64,000 nucleotides of DNA from Alphaproteobacteria bacterium (GCA_016869975.1 VGCZ01000005.1:88510-152509); one strand, 5' to 3'. Counted from the stretch's first letter, positions 27,292-36,492 are shown. Translations and numbers: made by a program. Notes: a model not told the origin generated them from the letters alone.

Positions 27292-27380
27292 GTCGTCTCC
27301 ACGCTTCCGCAAGGCGGGAGGCTACCGTACACCCGCTGGGGCGGACCGGGTATGGTCGTCGCCACCACGAGTCAAGCGCC

Positions 27381-28118
27381 ATGCATCAGGAATTCGGGCA
27401 TCCCAAGATCGTCGTCCTGACCGGCGCCGGAATCTCCAAGGAATCCGGCATCGACACGTTCCGCGACGCCGATGGATTGTGGAGCAGGGTCAACCTCGAG
27501 GAGGTCGCCACCATCGAGGCCTGGCACCGCGACCCGGCCAAGGTGCTGGACTTCCACAACGCCGGCCGGGCCTTCTTCGCCGGCCGCAACATCACGCCCA
27601 ACGCCGCGCACCGCGCGCTGGCCCGGCTGGAGCACGAATGGCCGGCCGAGGTGCTGGTGGTGACCCAGAACATCGACCTGCTGCACGAAGGCGGCGGCTC
27701 GAAGAACGTCCTGCACATGCACGGCCAGGCCGGCAAGCTGCGCTGCATGGCCTGCGAGACCATCGCCGACTCCGACGCCGAGCTGTCTGTGACGACGGCC
27801 TGCGCGGCCTGCGGCGTGGTCGGCCAGACACGCCCGCATGTCGTGTGGTTCGGCGAGATGCCGCTTCACATGGACGCGATCATGGCCGCGCTCGATTCCT
27901 GCGGCCTGTTCATCTCGATCGGCACATCGGGCGCGGTCTATCCCGCCGCCGGCTTCGTGCAGCACGTGCGCCGCAAGCGGCGCGCGCACACCGTCGAGCT
28001 CAACATGGAGCGCTCCGACGGCTACCAGACGTTCCATGACGGGATCTACGGCCCGGCCACGGAAGTGGTGCCGGCCTTTGTCGACGATCTGTTGAGGGGA
28101 AGGACATCGCATGCCTGA
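27381..28118 (+). CDS. cobB: Sir2 family NAD-dependent protein deacylase
   Basis: 245-residue class III-type sirtuin. NAD-binding GAGISKESGIDTFRD (15-29), QNID (96-99), catalytic H114 in LHMHG and a Cys4 zinc site (C122, C125, C141, C144) are intact. In E. coli CobB and human SIRT5 the motif FYNARR carries the tyrosine and arginine that bind succinyl or malonyl groups; here the aligned stretch is FHNAGR, so both are changed (H59, G62). Deacetylase activity is expected, desuccinylase activity is doubtful. It overlaps the acyl-CoA dehydrogenase gene by eight bases. Confidence 0.92.
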   Translation: MHQEFGHPKIVVLTGAGISKESGIDTFRDADGLWSRVNLEEVATIEAWHRDPAKVLDFHNAGRAFFAGRNITPNAAHRALARLEHEWPAEVLVVTQNIDLLHEGGGSKNVLHMHGQAGKLRCMACETIADSDAELSVTTACAACGVVGQTRPHVVWFGEMPLHMDAIMAALDSCGLFISIGTSGAVYPAAGFVQHVRRKRRAHTVELNMERSDGYQTFHDGIYGPATEVVPAFVDDLLRGRTSHA

Positions 28119-29910
28119 CGACAGCGCCCGCTGGCGGCTCGAAACTGCCAAGCCCTTCGGCGCGCGGCACATCGCACCCGACTGCCGCGGCCAGAACTTC
28201 TATCGCGTCGATTCCAGCTTTCGCGACCTGCTCTCGCTCTACATGGACGAGGACTGGCGCACGCGCATCGAGCCGCATTTCGATCGCATGGGCGAAATCG
28301 CCGGCGGCGAGCTCGACGAGCTGGCCGACGTCGCCGACAAGCACGGCCCCGTGCTGCATCCGCGTGACCGCTTCGGCCGCGACGAGGAGTGGATCGAGTA
28401 TCATCCGAGTTATCGCGCCATGGAGAAGATCGCCTTCGGCGATTTCGGCATGCACGCCATGAGCCACCGCGCCGGCGTGCTCGGCATGCCCGAGAGCGCG
28501 CCGCCGTTGGTGAAGTACGGCTTCACCTACCTCTTCGTGCAGGGCGAGTTCGGGCTGATGTGCCCGATCAGCGTCTCCGACACCTCGAACTTCGTCATCA
28601 AGAAGTACGGCTCCGCCGCGCTGAAGGCCAAGCTGCTCGACCGCCTGCTGTCGACCGACTTCGCCACGATGCTCAAGGGCACGCAGTTCATGACCGAGAA
28701 GGCCGGCGGCTCGGATGTCGGCGCGCTGGAGACCGAGGCCGAGCCGCTGGGCATGGGCGCTGACGGCGTCGAGCGCTGGAAGCTTCACGGCGACAAATGG
28801 TTCTGCAGCCACGCCGACGCCGATGTCGCGGTCATGCTGGCGCGGCCGCGCGGCGCGGCCGCTGGCACCAGAGGGCTGGGCCTGTTCGCCCTGCCGCGTC
28901 ATCTCGAGGACGGGTCGCGCAACGCCTACCGGATCGTGCGCCTGAAGGACAAGCTGGGCACGCGCTCGATGGCCTCGGGCGAGATTGTGCTCAACGGCGC
29001 AACCGCCTACCTGATCGGCGACGCACGGTCCGGCTTCAAGCAGATGATGGAGCAGGTCAACCTGTCGCGCCTGTCGCATGGCGTGCGCGCCGCCTCGATG
29101 ATGCGTCGCTGCCTCAACGAGGCGCTGATGGTGGCGCGCCACCGCCGCGCCTTCGGCAGCACGATCGACGCCTTCCCGCTGATGCGCCGGCAGCTGATGA
29201 AGATCATGCTGCCGACCGAGCAGGCGCTCTCCATGGCCATGTGGTCGGCCGCCACCATGGGCCGTGCCGACAAGGGCGATCACGCCGCGGCCGACCTGCT
29301 GCGTATCCTGACGCCGGTGTTCAAGTACCGCGCCTGCCGCGACAACATCCGCGTCGCCAGCCATGCGCTGGAGGTGCGCGGTGGCGTCGGCTACATCGAG
29401 GAATGGGTCAACGCCCGCCTCGTGCGCGACGCGCAGATCGGCACGATCTGGGAGGGCACCAGCAGTATCAACGCGCTCGACGTGGTGAGTCGCGCGGTGG
29501 GCAAGTCGCAGGGTCATCGCGTCATGCAGGACGCGCTCGCCGACATGCTGGGCAAGGCGTCCGACCTGCCCGGCCAGTTCCGCGGCCAGCTCAACGCCGC
29601 GATCGGCCGCGCCGCCGATTTCGCCGAACGCGTCGCCGCCGATCCCGACCTGGAGAACCGCGGCCGCGTCGCAGCCGGCGGGCTCTATCACGCCGCGACG
29701 GCGGCGCTGCTGGCGGCCGAAGGCGCGGCGCTGGGCGCGCGCGGCGGCGATGCACGGCGCCTGTTGCTGGCGCGGCTGGTGCTGGAGCATCGGCTCACGG
29801 CGCAGGATCCGTTCTCGCTGGCGAAGAACGCGTGGGAGGAGAAGGCGATCGACCTGCTGCTATCCGACTGCCCTTTAGCGCTCGCGGCGGCGCAGGCACT
29901 CGTCGTCTGA
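28111..29910 (+). CDS. AidB-like acyl-CoA dehydrogenase
   Basis: 599 residues, longer than ordinary acyl-CoA dehydrogenases (about 380), with an N-terminal extension (about 1-60) of the type seen in AcdB/AidB-like members. The FAD-binding FMTEKAGGSDVG and GDKWFCSHADADV blocks, and the catalytic-region IWEGTSSINALD block, are present. Substrate not known. Coupled to the sirtuin by an eight-base overlap, which would let acetylation state and acyl-CoA oxidation be co-controlled. Followed by a Bug solute-binding protein. Confidence 0.9.
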   Translation: MPDDSARWRLETAKPFGARHIAPDCRGQNFYRVDSSFRDLLSLYMDEDWRTRIEPHFDRMGEIAGGELDELADVADKHGPVLHPRDRFGRDEEWIEYHPSYRAMEKIAFGDFGMHAMSHRAGVLGMPESAPPLVKYGFTYLFVQGEFGLMCPISVSDTSNFVIKKYGSAALKAKLLDRLLSTDFATMLKGTQFMTEKAGGSDVGALETEAEPLGMGADGVERWKLHGDKWFCSHADADVAVMLARPRGAAAGTRGLGLFALPRHLEDGSRNAYRIVRLKDKLGTRSMASGEIVLNGATAYLIGDARSGFKQMMEQVNLSRLSHGVRAASMMRRCLNEALMVARHRRAFGSTIDAFPLMRRQLMKIMLPTEQALSMAMWSAATMGRADKGDHAAADLLRILTPVFKYRACRDNIRVASHALEVRGGVGYIEEWVNARLVRDAQIGTIWEGTSSINALDVVSRAVGKSQGHRVMQDALADMLGKASDLPGQFRGQLNAAIGRAADFAERVAADPDLENRGRVAAGGLYHAATAALLAAEGAALGARGGDARRLLLARLVLEHRLTAQDPFSLAKNAWEEKAIDLLLSDCPLALAAAQALVV

Positions 29911-29948
29911 CACTTGGGACGGCATACGATCAATCAAGAGGCAGAGTC

Positions 29949-30929
29949 GTGAGTGTATCGCGTCGTTCGATCATCGCCGCTTCGGGTGGGGTTCTCGCCG
30001 CACCGTTCGTGCTGTCTGCCGCGCGTGCGCAAGCCTGGCCGTCGCGTCCACTCAGGCTGGTGATTCCCTTCCCGCCGGGCGGCGCGCAGGACAATGTCGG
30101 TCGCCTCGCCGCCGCCAAGCTGCAGGAGCGGTTGGGCCAGCAGGTGATCGCCGACAATCGGCCCGGCGCCAGCGGCGCGCTGGCGGCCGACATCGTCAAG
30201 AACGCGCCGGCCGACGGCTACACCGTGCTGCTCGGCAACATCTCCTCGCACGCGGTCAACCCGCATACGCTGAAGATCACCTACGATCCCTTCACCGACT
30301 TCACGCCGGTGGCCATGGTCGGCTCGCAACCCAATCTTCTGTGCGCCAATCCGTCGTTCCCGCACGACACTATCGCCAAGCTGGTCGCGGCGGCCAAGGC
30401 CGAGCCAGGCAAGATCCACTACGGCGCCTCGGGCACCAGCACCTCGCCCAGCCTGTCGATGGCGCTGTTCAAGCTCAGGGCTGGCATCGACCTGACCTTG
30501 GCGGCCTATCGCGGCGCGGCGCCTGCGTCGACCGACGCCATGGCCGGTCACATCCCGCTGGTGATCGCGAATTACGACAGCCTCCGGGCCCTGGCGCAGC
30601 AGGGCAAGCTTAAGCCGATCGCGGTCACCGGCGCCAAGCGCTCGCCGACCTTGGCGGACGTGCCGACCTTCGCCGAATCGGGCTATCCCGAGATCGTGGT
30701 CGACGCCTGGGCGATGTTGTTCGTGCCGACGGGTACGCCGGCGGACATCGTGGCGAGGATGCACGGCGCGATGAACGCGGCCCTTGACGACAAGGATCTG
30801 GTCGAGCGCTTCGAAACGATGGGCGTGGTCGCGACCAAGATGAAGGCGGAGGAGCTGACGCCCTATGTCCGCGCCGAGCACAAGCGCTGGGGCGAGGTGA
30901 TCCGTGCCGCGGGCATCAAGGCGGATTGA
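29949..30929 (+). CDS. Bug/TctC tripartite tricarboxylate transporter solute-binding protein
   Basis: 326 residues. Tat-like signal (SRRSIIAASGG...ARAQA, cleavage near residue 29) and a Bug-type periplasmic binding body with PLRLVIPFPPGGAQDN and the conserved VPTFAESGYP and WAMLFVPTGTP. No TctA/TctB membrane genes are in the window, so it may work with distant permeases or as a sensor. The GTG start at 29949 has AGAGG upstream. Downstream, a UDG-superfamily gene overlaps its stop. Confidence 0.9.
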   Translation: MSVSRRSIIAASGGVLAAPFVLSAARAQAWPSRPLRLVIPFPPGGAQDNVGRLAAAKLQERLGQQVIADNRPGASGALAADIVKNAPADGYTVLLGNISSHAVNPHTLKITYDPFTDFTPVAMVGSQPNLLCANPSFPHDTIAKLVAAAKAEPGKIHYGASGTSTSPSLSMALFKLRAGIDLTLAAYRGAAPASTDAMAGHIPLVIANYDSLRALAQQGKLKPIAVTGAKRSPTLADVPTFAESGYPEIVVDAWAMLFVPTGTPADIVARMHGAMNAALDDKDLVERFETMGVVATKMKAEELTPYVRAEHKRWGEVIRAAGIKAD

Positions 30930-31473
30930 GACGCCACCCCCGCATCTCGTGCCCGACGTGCTGGCGCCGGGTCTCGATCTCGTGTTCTGCGGCACGGCGC
31001 CCAGCCCGATCTCGTTCAGGCGCCGCGCCTACTACGCCAATCCCGGCAATGCTTTCTGGTCGACGCTGCATCGAGTCGGCCTGCTGCCGGAGCGCCTCGA
31101 GCCGGAGCGCTACGCCGAGGTGCTCGGCCATGGCATAGGGCTCACCGATCTCAACAAGACCGAGTATGGCAGCGACCACGAGCTTTCGCCCGAAGCGCTC
31201 GACGCCGCGTCGGTGCGCGCCAAGCTGCGGGCGCACAGGCCGGCGGCCGTGGCTTTCACCAGCAAGAACGCCGGCGCGCTGTTCTTCGGCGTGCGCGACA
31301 TCGGCTATGGCCGTCAGCCGCCAGCGCTGGTCGACACCTTGGATGCCGCGCTGCGCGACATCGCCTATTTTGTGCTCGCCTCGCCTTCGGGCCGCGCGCG
31401 CTCGTGGTGGCGCATCGAGCCCTGGCAGGAGGTCGCTGCCTTCGTCGAGGCGCGGCGGCGGGCGCGCCGGTGA
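30904..31473 (+). CDS. Mug-type mismatch-specific DNA glycosylase (UDG superfamily)
   Basis: 189 residues with the UDG-superfamily core: LVFCGTAPSPISF, then YYANPGNAFWSTLHRVGL and GIGLTDLNKTE. The classic Mug motif GINPG with the catalytic asparagine is GTAPS here, as in alphaproteobacterial relatives (GTAAG-type), so the glycosylase mechanism may differ. It probably removes a mismatched or deaminated base. GTG at 30904 is taken as start; a GTG at 30949 is an alternative. Overlaps the Bug gene by 26 bases and the DUF1254 gene by four. Confidence 0.78.
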   Translation: MPRASRRIETPPPHLVPDVLAPGLDLVFCGTAPSPISFRRRAYYANPGNAFWSTLHRVGLLPERLEPERYAEVLGHGIGLTDLNKTEYGSDHELSPEALDAASVRAKLRAHRPAAVAFTSKNAGALFFGVRDIGYGRQPPALVDTLDAALRDIAYFVLASPSGRARSWWRIEPWQEVAAFVEARRRARR

Positions 31474-32753
31474 TCGTGCGGCGCGCGGCGCTGGCTGGCA
31501 TCGCGGCCACCGCGCTGGCCCGTCCGGCGATCGGTCAATCGGGCCTGCGCGCGCTCGGCGAGCTGGCGCGCCGCGCGGCGATCTACGCGATCCCGATCCA
31601 GGAACTCTACCGACGGCGCTGGCGTGAGACCGTCGATCTCGCCAACCCACAGCCCCTTCAGCTCAACCGACTCGAACACGCCGCGGCGCCGTCCGCCGCG
31701 GCACCCGACGCGCTGCTGTCCTCGGCCTGGGTCGAGCTGACGGGCGAGCCCATGTTCCTCACCCTGCCCGACATGGGCGCGCGGTCATACTCTTTCGCCG
31801 TCGTCGACATGTTCGGCGACACCATCGACCATGTGTCGCGCCGCCACTATGGCGGCAGGCCGCCGCCGCATGTGCTGTTCGGTCCGAGCTGGGCGAATCC
31901 GCCGCCCTGGGGCGTGCGGGCGATCCACGCGACCAGCAATTTCGTCCAGCTGGCCGGCCGCATCGTCGTCGACGGGCCGCCGGACCTCGGCGCTTCGCGC
32001 GCGGTGCAGGCCAGGGTGCTGTTCGAGACGCCGGCGACGCGCAACGAGCGGCGCGTCCGGGAGGCACGCGAGCTGATGCCTTCGGGAACCGTGGCGCCGG
32101 ACGAGCCGGTCGCGAGCTGGCCCGAGCCGCGCGACGGTGATCCGTGGGACCTCTTCGTCGTCGCCGCGCGTGTGCTGGGCGAAAGCCCGGTGCCGGCGCG
32201 CGACGCCGAGGAAGTGGAAGCGTTCGCCGCGCTGAAGCTGCGGCCGGGCCGGCGCTTCGACCTGCTGGGCTTCTCGCCGGGTGAGCGCGGCGCGATGCTC
32301 GAGGGCATCGCCGCCGCGCGCGCCGAGATCGGCGAGGCGACGGCGCGGTCGATCCGCCGCATCGGTGCCTGGCGTTACCCGTCGCCGCACCCCGGCGACT
32401 TCGGCGATGATCGCCTGCAACGCGCTATCGTCGCGACCAACGATCCCCTGATGCCCGCGACCGCCGAGGCGATGACCCTGGTCGCTCAAACTGATGACGG
32501 CGGCGCGCCACTCCACGGTTCGCGACGCTATGTGCTGCGTTTCTCGCCCGACGGTCCACCGCCAACCCGCGCGGCCTGGTCGCTATCCGTTCAAGGCGTG
32601 ACGCTGGGCGGCGCGCGGCGCGACAGCGGCGATCCTGTCGACATTCCACCCGGTCAAGCCGACAACCTCACGATCGCGCTGCACATCGTCGAGCCGACCG
32701 GCCCACTGCTCGATGGCGCCTGGCGCCCGCCGAGCGTCGTGCCCGTCGATTGA
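31470..32753 (+). CDS. DUF1254/DUF1214 domain protein
   Basis: 427 residues. Export-like N terminus (IVRRAALAGIAATALARPAIGQ), then a DUF1254 N-terminal half with EPMFLTLPDMGARSYSFAVVDMFGD and a DUF1214 C-terminal half. GTG start overlaps the stop of the glycosylase gene by four bases. The family is widespread, often in membrane-stress or lipid loci, and has no established function. No motif that would give a reaction could be seen. Confidence 0.78.
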   Translation: MIVRRAALAGIAATALARPAIGQSGLRALGELARRAAIYAIPIQELYRRRWRETVDLANPQPLQLNRLEHAAAPSAAAPDALLSSAWVELTGEPMFLTLPDMGARSYSFAVVDMFGDTIDHVSRRHYGGRPPPHVLFGPSWANPPPWGVRAIHATSNFVQLAGRIVVDGPPDLGASRAVQARVLFETPATRNERRVREARELMPSGTVAPDEPVASWPEPRDGDPWDLFVVAARVLGESPVPARDAEEVEAFAALKLRPGRRFDLLGFSPGERGAMLEGIAAARAEIGEATARSIRRIGAWRYPSPHPGDFGDDRLQRAIVATNDPLMPATAEAMTLVAQTDDGGAPLHGSRRYVLRFSPDGPPPTRAAWSLSVQGVTLGGARRDSGDPVDIPPGQADNLTIALHIVEPTGPLLDGAWRPPSVVPVD

Positions 32754-32766
32754 ACGTTCTTCCTTT

Positions 32767-33207
32767 CTATCCGCCAGCGCGGGCTTCGGCCTGGGCCTCG
32801 ATGGCATCCATGTCCTCGTCGCTCAGCCCGAAATGATGGCCGATCTCGTGGATCAGCACGTGGCGTACGACGTGGACCAGGTCCTCGCCGGTCTCGCACC
32901 AGTAGTCGAGGATCGGTCGGCGATAGAGGAAGATGCGATCGAGGTCGTTGGCGACGTGATCGACGCTGCGCTCGGCCATCGACACGCCTTGATAGAGGCC
33001 GAGAATGTCGAACGGGCTTTCCAGTCCCATGGTCTTCTCGACGTCCTCCGTGGGAAAATCGTCGACATGGATGTGCACGTTGGCGGTGTGGCGGCGGAAA
33101 TCCTCGGGAATCGACGCCAGCGCCTCGCCGGCGATCTCCTCGATTTCCTCGAGCGTGGGCGCCGTCGTGAAGCTGCGCGCGGGCGGTCGGGCGCGGTAGG
33201 ATGCCAT
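32767..33207 (-). CDS. Zincin-like metallopeptidase family protein
   Basis: 146 residues with the metallopeptidase signature HEIGHHFGLSDEDMD near the C terminus (HExxHxxGxxD, PF06262-like). Cytosolic, no signal peptide. These small zincins are conserved in alphaproteobacteria and of unknown substrate. Convergent with the DUF1254 gene (13-base gap). Confidence 0.85.
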   Translation of the reverse strand: MASYRARPPARSFTTAPTLEEIEEIAGEALASIPEDFRRHTANVHIHVDDFPTEDVEKTMGLESPFDILGLYQGVSMAERSVDHVANDLDRIFLYRRPILDYWCETGEDLVHVVRHVLIHEIGHHFGLSDEDMDAIEAQAEARAGG

Positions 33208-33260
33208 GCGCTTTTCCTAGCGGCGCTCCGGTCGGCGCACAAGCGCACGATGGATCACAG

Positions 33261-33289
33261 GCGCCGCGCGGGCTAGGCCCGCGCGGCGC
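33261..33289. other. Perfect 13-bp GC hairpin upstream of phhB
   Basis: GCGCCGCGCGGGC, a three-base loop (TAG) and GCCCGCGCGGCGC. It ends 20 bases before the phhB start codon in the 102-base divergent gap, so it lies in the leader or promoter of phhB. Confidence 0.55.
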
Positions 33290-33309
33290 TCCGGTCAAGG
33301 GAGAAGACG

Positions 33310-33597
33310 ATGGTAGCGAAGCTCGATGGCGCGCGACGCGCGCAGGCACTGGGTGAGCTGAAGGGCTGGCGCGAGGTTGCCGGCCGTGACGCAATCTTCA
33401 AGTCGCACAAATTCGCCGACTTCAACGCCGCCTTCGCCTTCATGACGCGCGTGGCGCTGGCGGCGGAGAAAGCCGATCACCACCCCGAATGGTTCAACGT
33501 CTACAACCGCGTCGACATCACGCTCTCGACGCACGACGCTGGCGGGCTGAGCGAGCGCGATATCGCGCTCGCCAAGTTCATCGACTCGCTGGCCTAG
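33310..33597 (+). CDS. phhB: 4a-hydroxytetrahydrobiopterin dehydratase
   Basis: 95-residue pterin-4a-carbinolamine dehydratase. The conserved [37 protein letters not shown] carries the active-site histidines (HH near residue 60). It recycles the pterin cofactor of phenylalanine hydroxylase; no phhA is nearby, and many bacteria keep the gene without phenylalanine hydroxylase. AGGGAG precedes the ATG. It is flanked by two strong GC hairpins. Confidence 0.9.
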   Translation: MVAKLDGARRAQALGELKGWREVAGRDAIFKSHKFADFNAAFAFMTRVALAAEKADHHPEWFNVYNRVDITLSTHDAGGLSERDIALAKFIDSLA

Positions 33598-33604
33598 GCG
33601 CCGT

Positions 33605-33636
33605 TCGGGCCGCGCCGCTGGAGCGGCGCGGCCCGA
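33605..33636. terminator. Perfect 15-bp GC hairpin between phhB and SDR genes
   Basis: TCGGGCCGCGCCGCT (33605-33619) and its exact complement (33622-33636) in the 46-base convergent gap. A bidirectional terminator is likely by position, although there is no T-run. Confidence 0.55.
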
Positions 33637-33643
33637 CGACAAC

Positions 33644-34405
33644 TCAGCGCGGCGCCATGCGGATGGCGCCGTCGAGGCGGATGACCTCGCCGTTGAGCAT
33701 GCGGTTGGCGACGATGTGCGACGCCAGCGCCGCGTACTCCTTGGGATCGCCCAGGCGCGAGGGGAACGGCACCTGCGCGCCTAAGCTCTTTTGCGCCTCG
33801 GCCGACAGGCCCATCATCATCGGCGTCAGGAACAAGCCAGGCGCGATGGTGCAGACGCGTATGCCGACCGAGGCGAGATCGCGCGCGATCGGCAGGGTCA
33901 TGCCGACTACGCCGCCCTTCGACGCCGAGTAGGCGGCCTGGCCGATCTGGCCGTCGAAGGCCGCCACCGAGGCGGTGTTGATGATCACGCCGCGCTCGCC
34001 ATCGTCCCTCGGCTCGGCCTGCGACATCGCCCAGGCGGCGACGCGGATGACGTTGAAGGTACCGATCAGGTTGACGTTGATGACCTGTGCGAACATGTCG
34101 AGCGCGTGCGGCCCGGTCTTGGAGATGGTGCGCGCGGCGCGGCCGATGCCGGCGCAGTTCACCGCCACGCGCGGCGCACCCAGCTTCGCGACGACCTCGG
34201 CGACGGCGGCCTCGACGTTGGCGGCGTCGGCGACGTTGCACTTCACGTAGAGCCCGCCCAGCTCGGCCGCCTTGGCCTTGCCGGCCTCGTCCTGCACGTC
34301 GAAGATCGCGACTTTGGCGCCCGACGCGGCGAGCGCGTTCGCGGTGGCGCCGCCCAGTCCCGATGCGCCGCCGGTGACGATGACGGCCTGACCCTTGACG
34401 TCCAT
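33644..34405 (-). CDS. SDR: 3-hydroxyacyl-CoA dehydrogenase type-2-like
   Basis: 253-residue classical short-chain dehydrogenase. Cofactor motif TGGASGLGG and, further on, [23 protein letters not shown] with the catalytic serine, tyrosine and lysine. Overall closest in feel to the HSD17B10/3-hydroxyacyl-CoA dehydrogenase type-2 group that oxidises short branched 3-hydroxyacyl-CoA. Divergent from the DUF1232 gene. Substrate is an inference from family. Confidence 0.88.
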   Translation of the reverse strand: MDVKGQAVIVTGGASGLGGATANALAASGAKVAIFDVQDEAGKAKAAELGGLYVKCNVADAANVEAAVAEVVAKLGAPRVAVNCAGIGRAARTISKTGPHALDMFAQVINVNLIGTFNVIRVAAWAMSQAEPRDDGERGVIINTASVAAFDGQIGQAAYSASKGGVVGMTLPIARDLASVGIRVCTIAPGLFLTPMMMGLSAEAQKSLGAQVPFPSRLGDPKEYAALASHIVANRMLNGEVIRLDGAIRMAPR

Positions 34406-34515
34406 GGGGTTCCCCCTCCCGTTGGTTCGGATACGAAAGCGACGGCGCTTTTAGCAGAGGGTTTCGAGCGGCGCGACCTCTTGCGCTGGCGGCCGGCGGG
34501 GCCATATGCCACGTC

Positions 34516-34866
34516 ATGGAGACCGCCCAGACCGACCAGCAGCAGCGCGACGCCGCGACCGTTCGGACCGGATTCTGGCCCAAGATCAAGCAGGTCGCCC
34601 GCCGTGTGCCGTTCGCCGAGGACGCCATCGCCGGCTGGTACGCCGCCAACGACCCGGCGACGCCGAGCTGGGTGCGCGCCATCCTGATCGGCGCGCTGGC
34701 CTATTTCGTCGTTCCGATCGACGCCGTGCCCGACGTCTTCGCGCTGCTCGGCTACGCCGACGACGCTGCGGTGATGCTGGGCGCGATCAAGGCGGTGGGC
34801 AGCCACATCACCCCGGGCCATCGCGGCCGCGCCCGCCGCTGGCTGGACTCGACCGACTTGGCCTGA
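34516..34866 (+). CDS. DUF1232 (YkvA) family protein
   Basis: 116 residues with a hydrophobic segment carrying the DUF1232 signature YFVVPIDAVPDVFALLGYADDAAVMLGAIKAV, at about residues 65-95. Small inner-membrane protein of unknown function. Divergent from the SDR gene, upstream of rmuC on the same strand. A GC hairpin (34878-34905) lies just after its stop. Confidence 0.85.
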   Translation: METAQTDQQQRDAATVRTGFWPKIKQVARRVPFAEDAIAGWYAANDPATPSWVRAILIGALAYFVVPIDAVPDVFALLGYADDAAVMLGAIKAVGSHITPGHRGRARRWLDSTDLA

Positions 34867-34877
34867 CGCCACGCGCA

Positions 34878-34905
34878 TTCGGGCGGGCGATCGGGATCGC
34901 CCGAA
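34878..34905 (+). terminator. Hairpin after DUF1232 gene
   Basis: TTCGGGCG / CGCCCGAA with a 12-base loop that can itself fold (gcgatc/gatcgc). Twelve bases after the stop; no T-run. Confidence 0.35.
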
Positions 34906-34971
34906 GCGATTTGAACCGCCGGGCGTGATCTGCGATTCTGCTCCGCCGAACGGACCTCCAGAGTTCCGCCG

Positions 34972-36492
34972 ATGCCCCCGCTCGAAATCCGCCTTCCGTC
35001 GCTCGAAGTCCTTCTGCCGATCATCGCGATCGCCGCGCTGGCCCTGGGTCTGCTGATCGGCTGGCTCGCCCGCGGCGGTCAGGTTCGCCGCCATGCCGAG
35101 GACGCGCAGGCTGTGAAGCTGCAACTCGCCACCGCCCAGGCGACAGTCGGGCGTGTGCCCGAGCTCGAACGACGCCTGGAGGACGCCGAACGCGACGGCG
35201 ACGTGCTGCTGGCCGAGAAAGCCCGGCTGATGACCCTGGCCGAGCGGCTGCGGCCAGCCGAGGACGAGCTGATCCTGCTGCGCGGGCGCGTCGAGGCGCT
35301 GGCCTCGGCCAAGACCAAGCTCGAGGAGACCCAGCGCAACATGGAAGCCGCGCATGTCGAGAAGACCGCTGCGCTGACGGCGCTGCGCGAGGATATCGAC
35401 GCGCGGCTAAAGGCGATGGCCGACGCCGCGCTGGGCCAGAGCCAGAGCAAGCTGATCGAGGTCGCCGAGCAGTTGCTGAAGAACCATCACGCCTCGAGCG
35501 ACGCCGATCTCGCCAAGCGGCAGGTGGCGATCGACGCGCTGGTCAAGCCGGTGACCGAGACCTTGGCGGCCTATCAGAATCGGCTGGCCGAGCTGGAGCA
35601 GCGCAACGCCGAGACCTACGGCGCGATGTCGGCCGAGCTTAGGAACGTCGTCGCCGGCCAGGAATCGGTGCGCGGCGAGGCGGCGCGGCTCACTCAGGCG
35701 TTACGCGCCGCGCCCAAGACACGCGGCCGCTGGGGCGAGCAGCAATTACGGCGCGTCATGGAACTGGCCGGCATGAGCGAGCATGTCGACTTCGTGCTCG
35801 AGCACAGTGTGGCCACCGAGAGCGGCCGGCTTCGGCCCGACGCGGTGATCCGCTTGCCGGGCGGGCGCAGCATCGTGGTCGACGCCAAGACGTCGCTGTC
35901 GGCCTATCTGGAGGCGCTCGACGCGGGCGACGAGGCGCTGCGCGATGGCAAGCTCACCGAGCACGCGCGGCAGATCCGCCAGCATGTCACGTTATTGGCG
36001 GCCAAGGACTACTGGTCGCAGTTCGACGACGCGCCGGACTTCGTGGCGATGTTCGTGCCGGGCGAGAATTTCTACAGCGCCGCCGCCGAGCGCGATCCCG
36101 ACCTGTTCGAGTACGCGATCGCGCGGCGCGTGCTGGTATGCACGCCGACGACCTTGGTGGCGCTGGCCAAGGCCGTCGCCTATGGCTGGGGCCAAGTGAA
36201 GGCCAACGAGAACGCCGCCGAGATCGCGCGGCTGGGCAACGAGCTCTATGGCCGCTTGGCGGTGATGGCCGAGCCGATCATGGCGTTGGGCAAGAGCCTC
36301 GAGGCCGCGGCGGGCCAGTACAACAAGTTTATCGGCAGCATGGAGGGCCGCGTCTTCCCAACGGCGCGGCAGATCCGCCAGCTCTCGCCGGGCGACAGCC
36401 CTAAGCCGCTACCCGATCTCAAGGAGATCGAGACGGCGGTGCGTCAGCCGCGCACCGACGGCGACCTGCTGCCACCGATCAATCCGGGCTGA
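34972..36492 (+). CDS. rmuC: DNA recombination protein RmuC
   Basis: 506 residues. One N-terminal transmembrane helix (about 13-31, VLLPIIAIAALALGLLIGWLA), a long coiled coil (about 35-250), then the RmuC nuclease-like domain: GRWGEQQLRRVMELAGM and IRLPGGRSIVVDAKTSLSAY carry the core PD-(D/E)xK-like residues, and VFPTARQ near the C terminus is typical. RmuC limits inversions between short inverted repeats; the window is rich in such repeats. Confidence 0.93.
   Translation: MPPLEIRLPSLEVLLPIIAIAALALGLLIGWLARGGQVRRHAEDAQAVKLQLATAQATVGRVPELERRLEDAERDGDVLLAEKARLMTLAERLRPAEDELILLRGRVEALASAKTKLEETQRNMEAAHVEKTAALTALREDIDARLKAMADAALGQSQSKLIEVAEQLLKNHHASSDADLAKRQVAIDALVKPVTETLAAYQNRLAELEQRNAETYGAMSAELRNVVAGQESVRGEAARLTQALRAAPKTRGRWGEQQLRRVMELAGMSEHVDFVLEHSVATESGRLRPDAVIRLPGGRSIVVDAKTSLSAYLEALDAGDEALRDGKLTEHARQIRQHVTLLAAKDYWSQFDDAPDFVAMFVPGENFYSAAAERDPDLFEYAIARRVLVCTPTTLVALAKAVAYGWGQVKANENAAEIARLGNELYGRLAVMAEPIMALGKSLEAAAGQYNKFIGSMEGRVFPTARQIRQLSPGDSPKPLPDLKEIETAVRQPRTDGDLLPPINPG

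Noticed and set aside
28000..29790. 596-residue minus-strand frame opposite the sirtuin and acyl-CoA dehydrogenase genes
   Set aside because: Antisense shadow of strongly supported genes; composition is low-complexity and histidine/arginine-rich.
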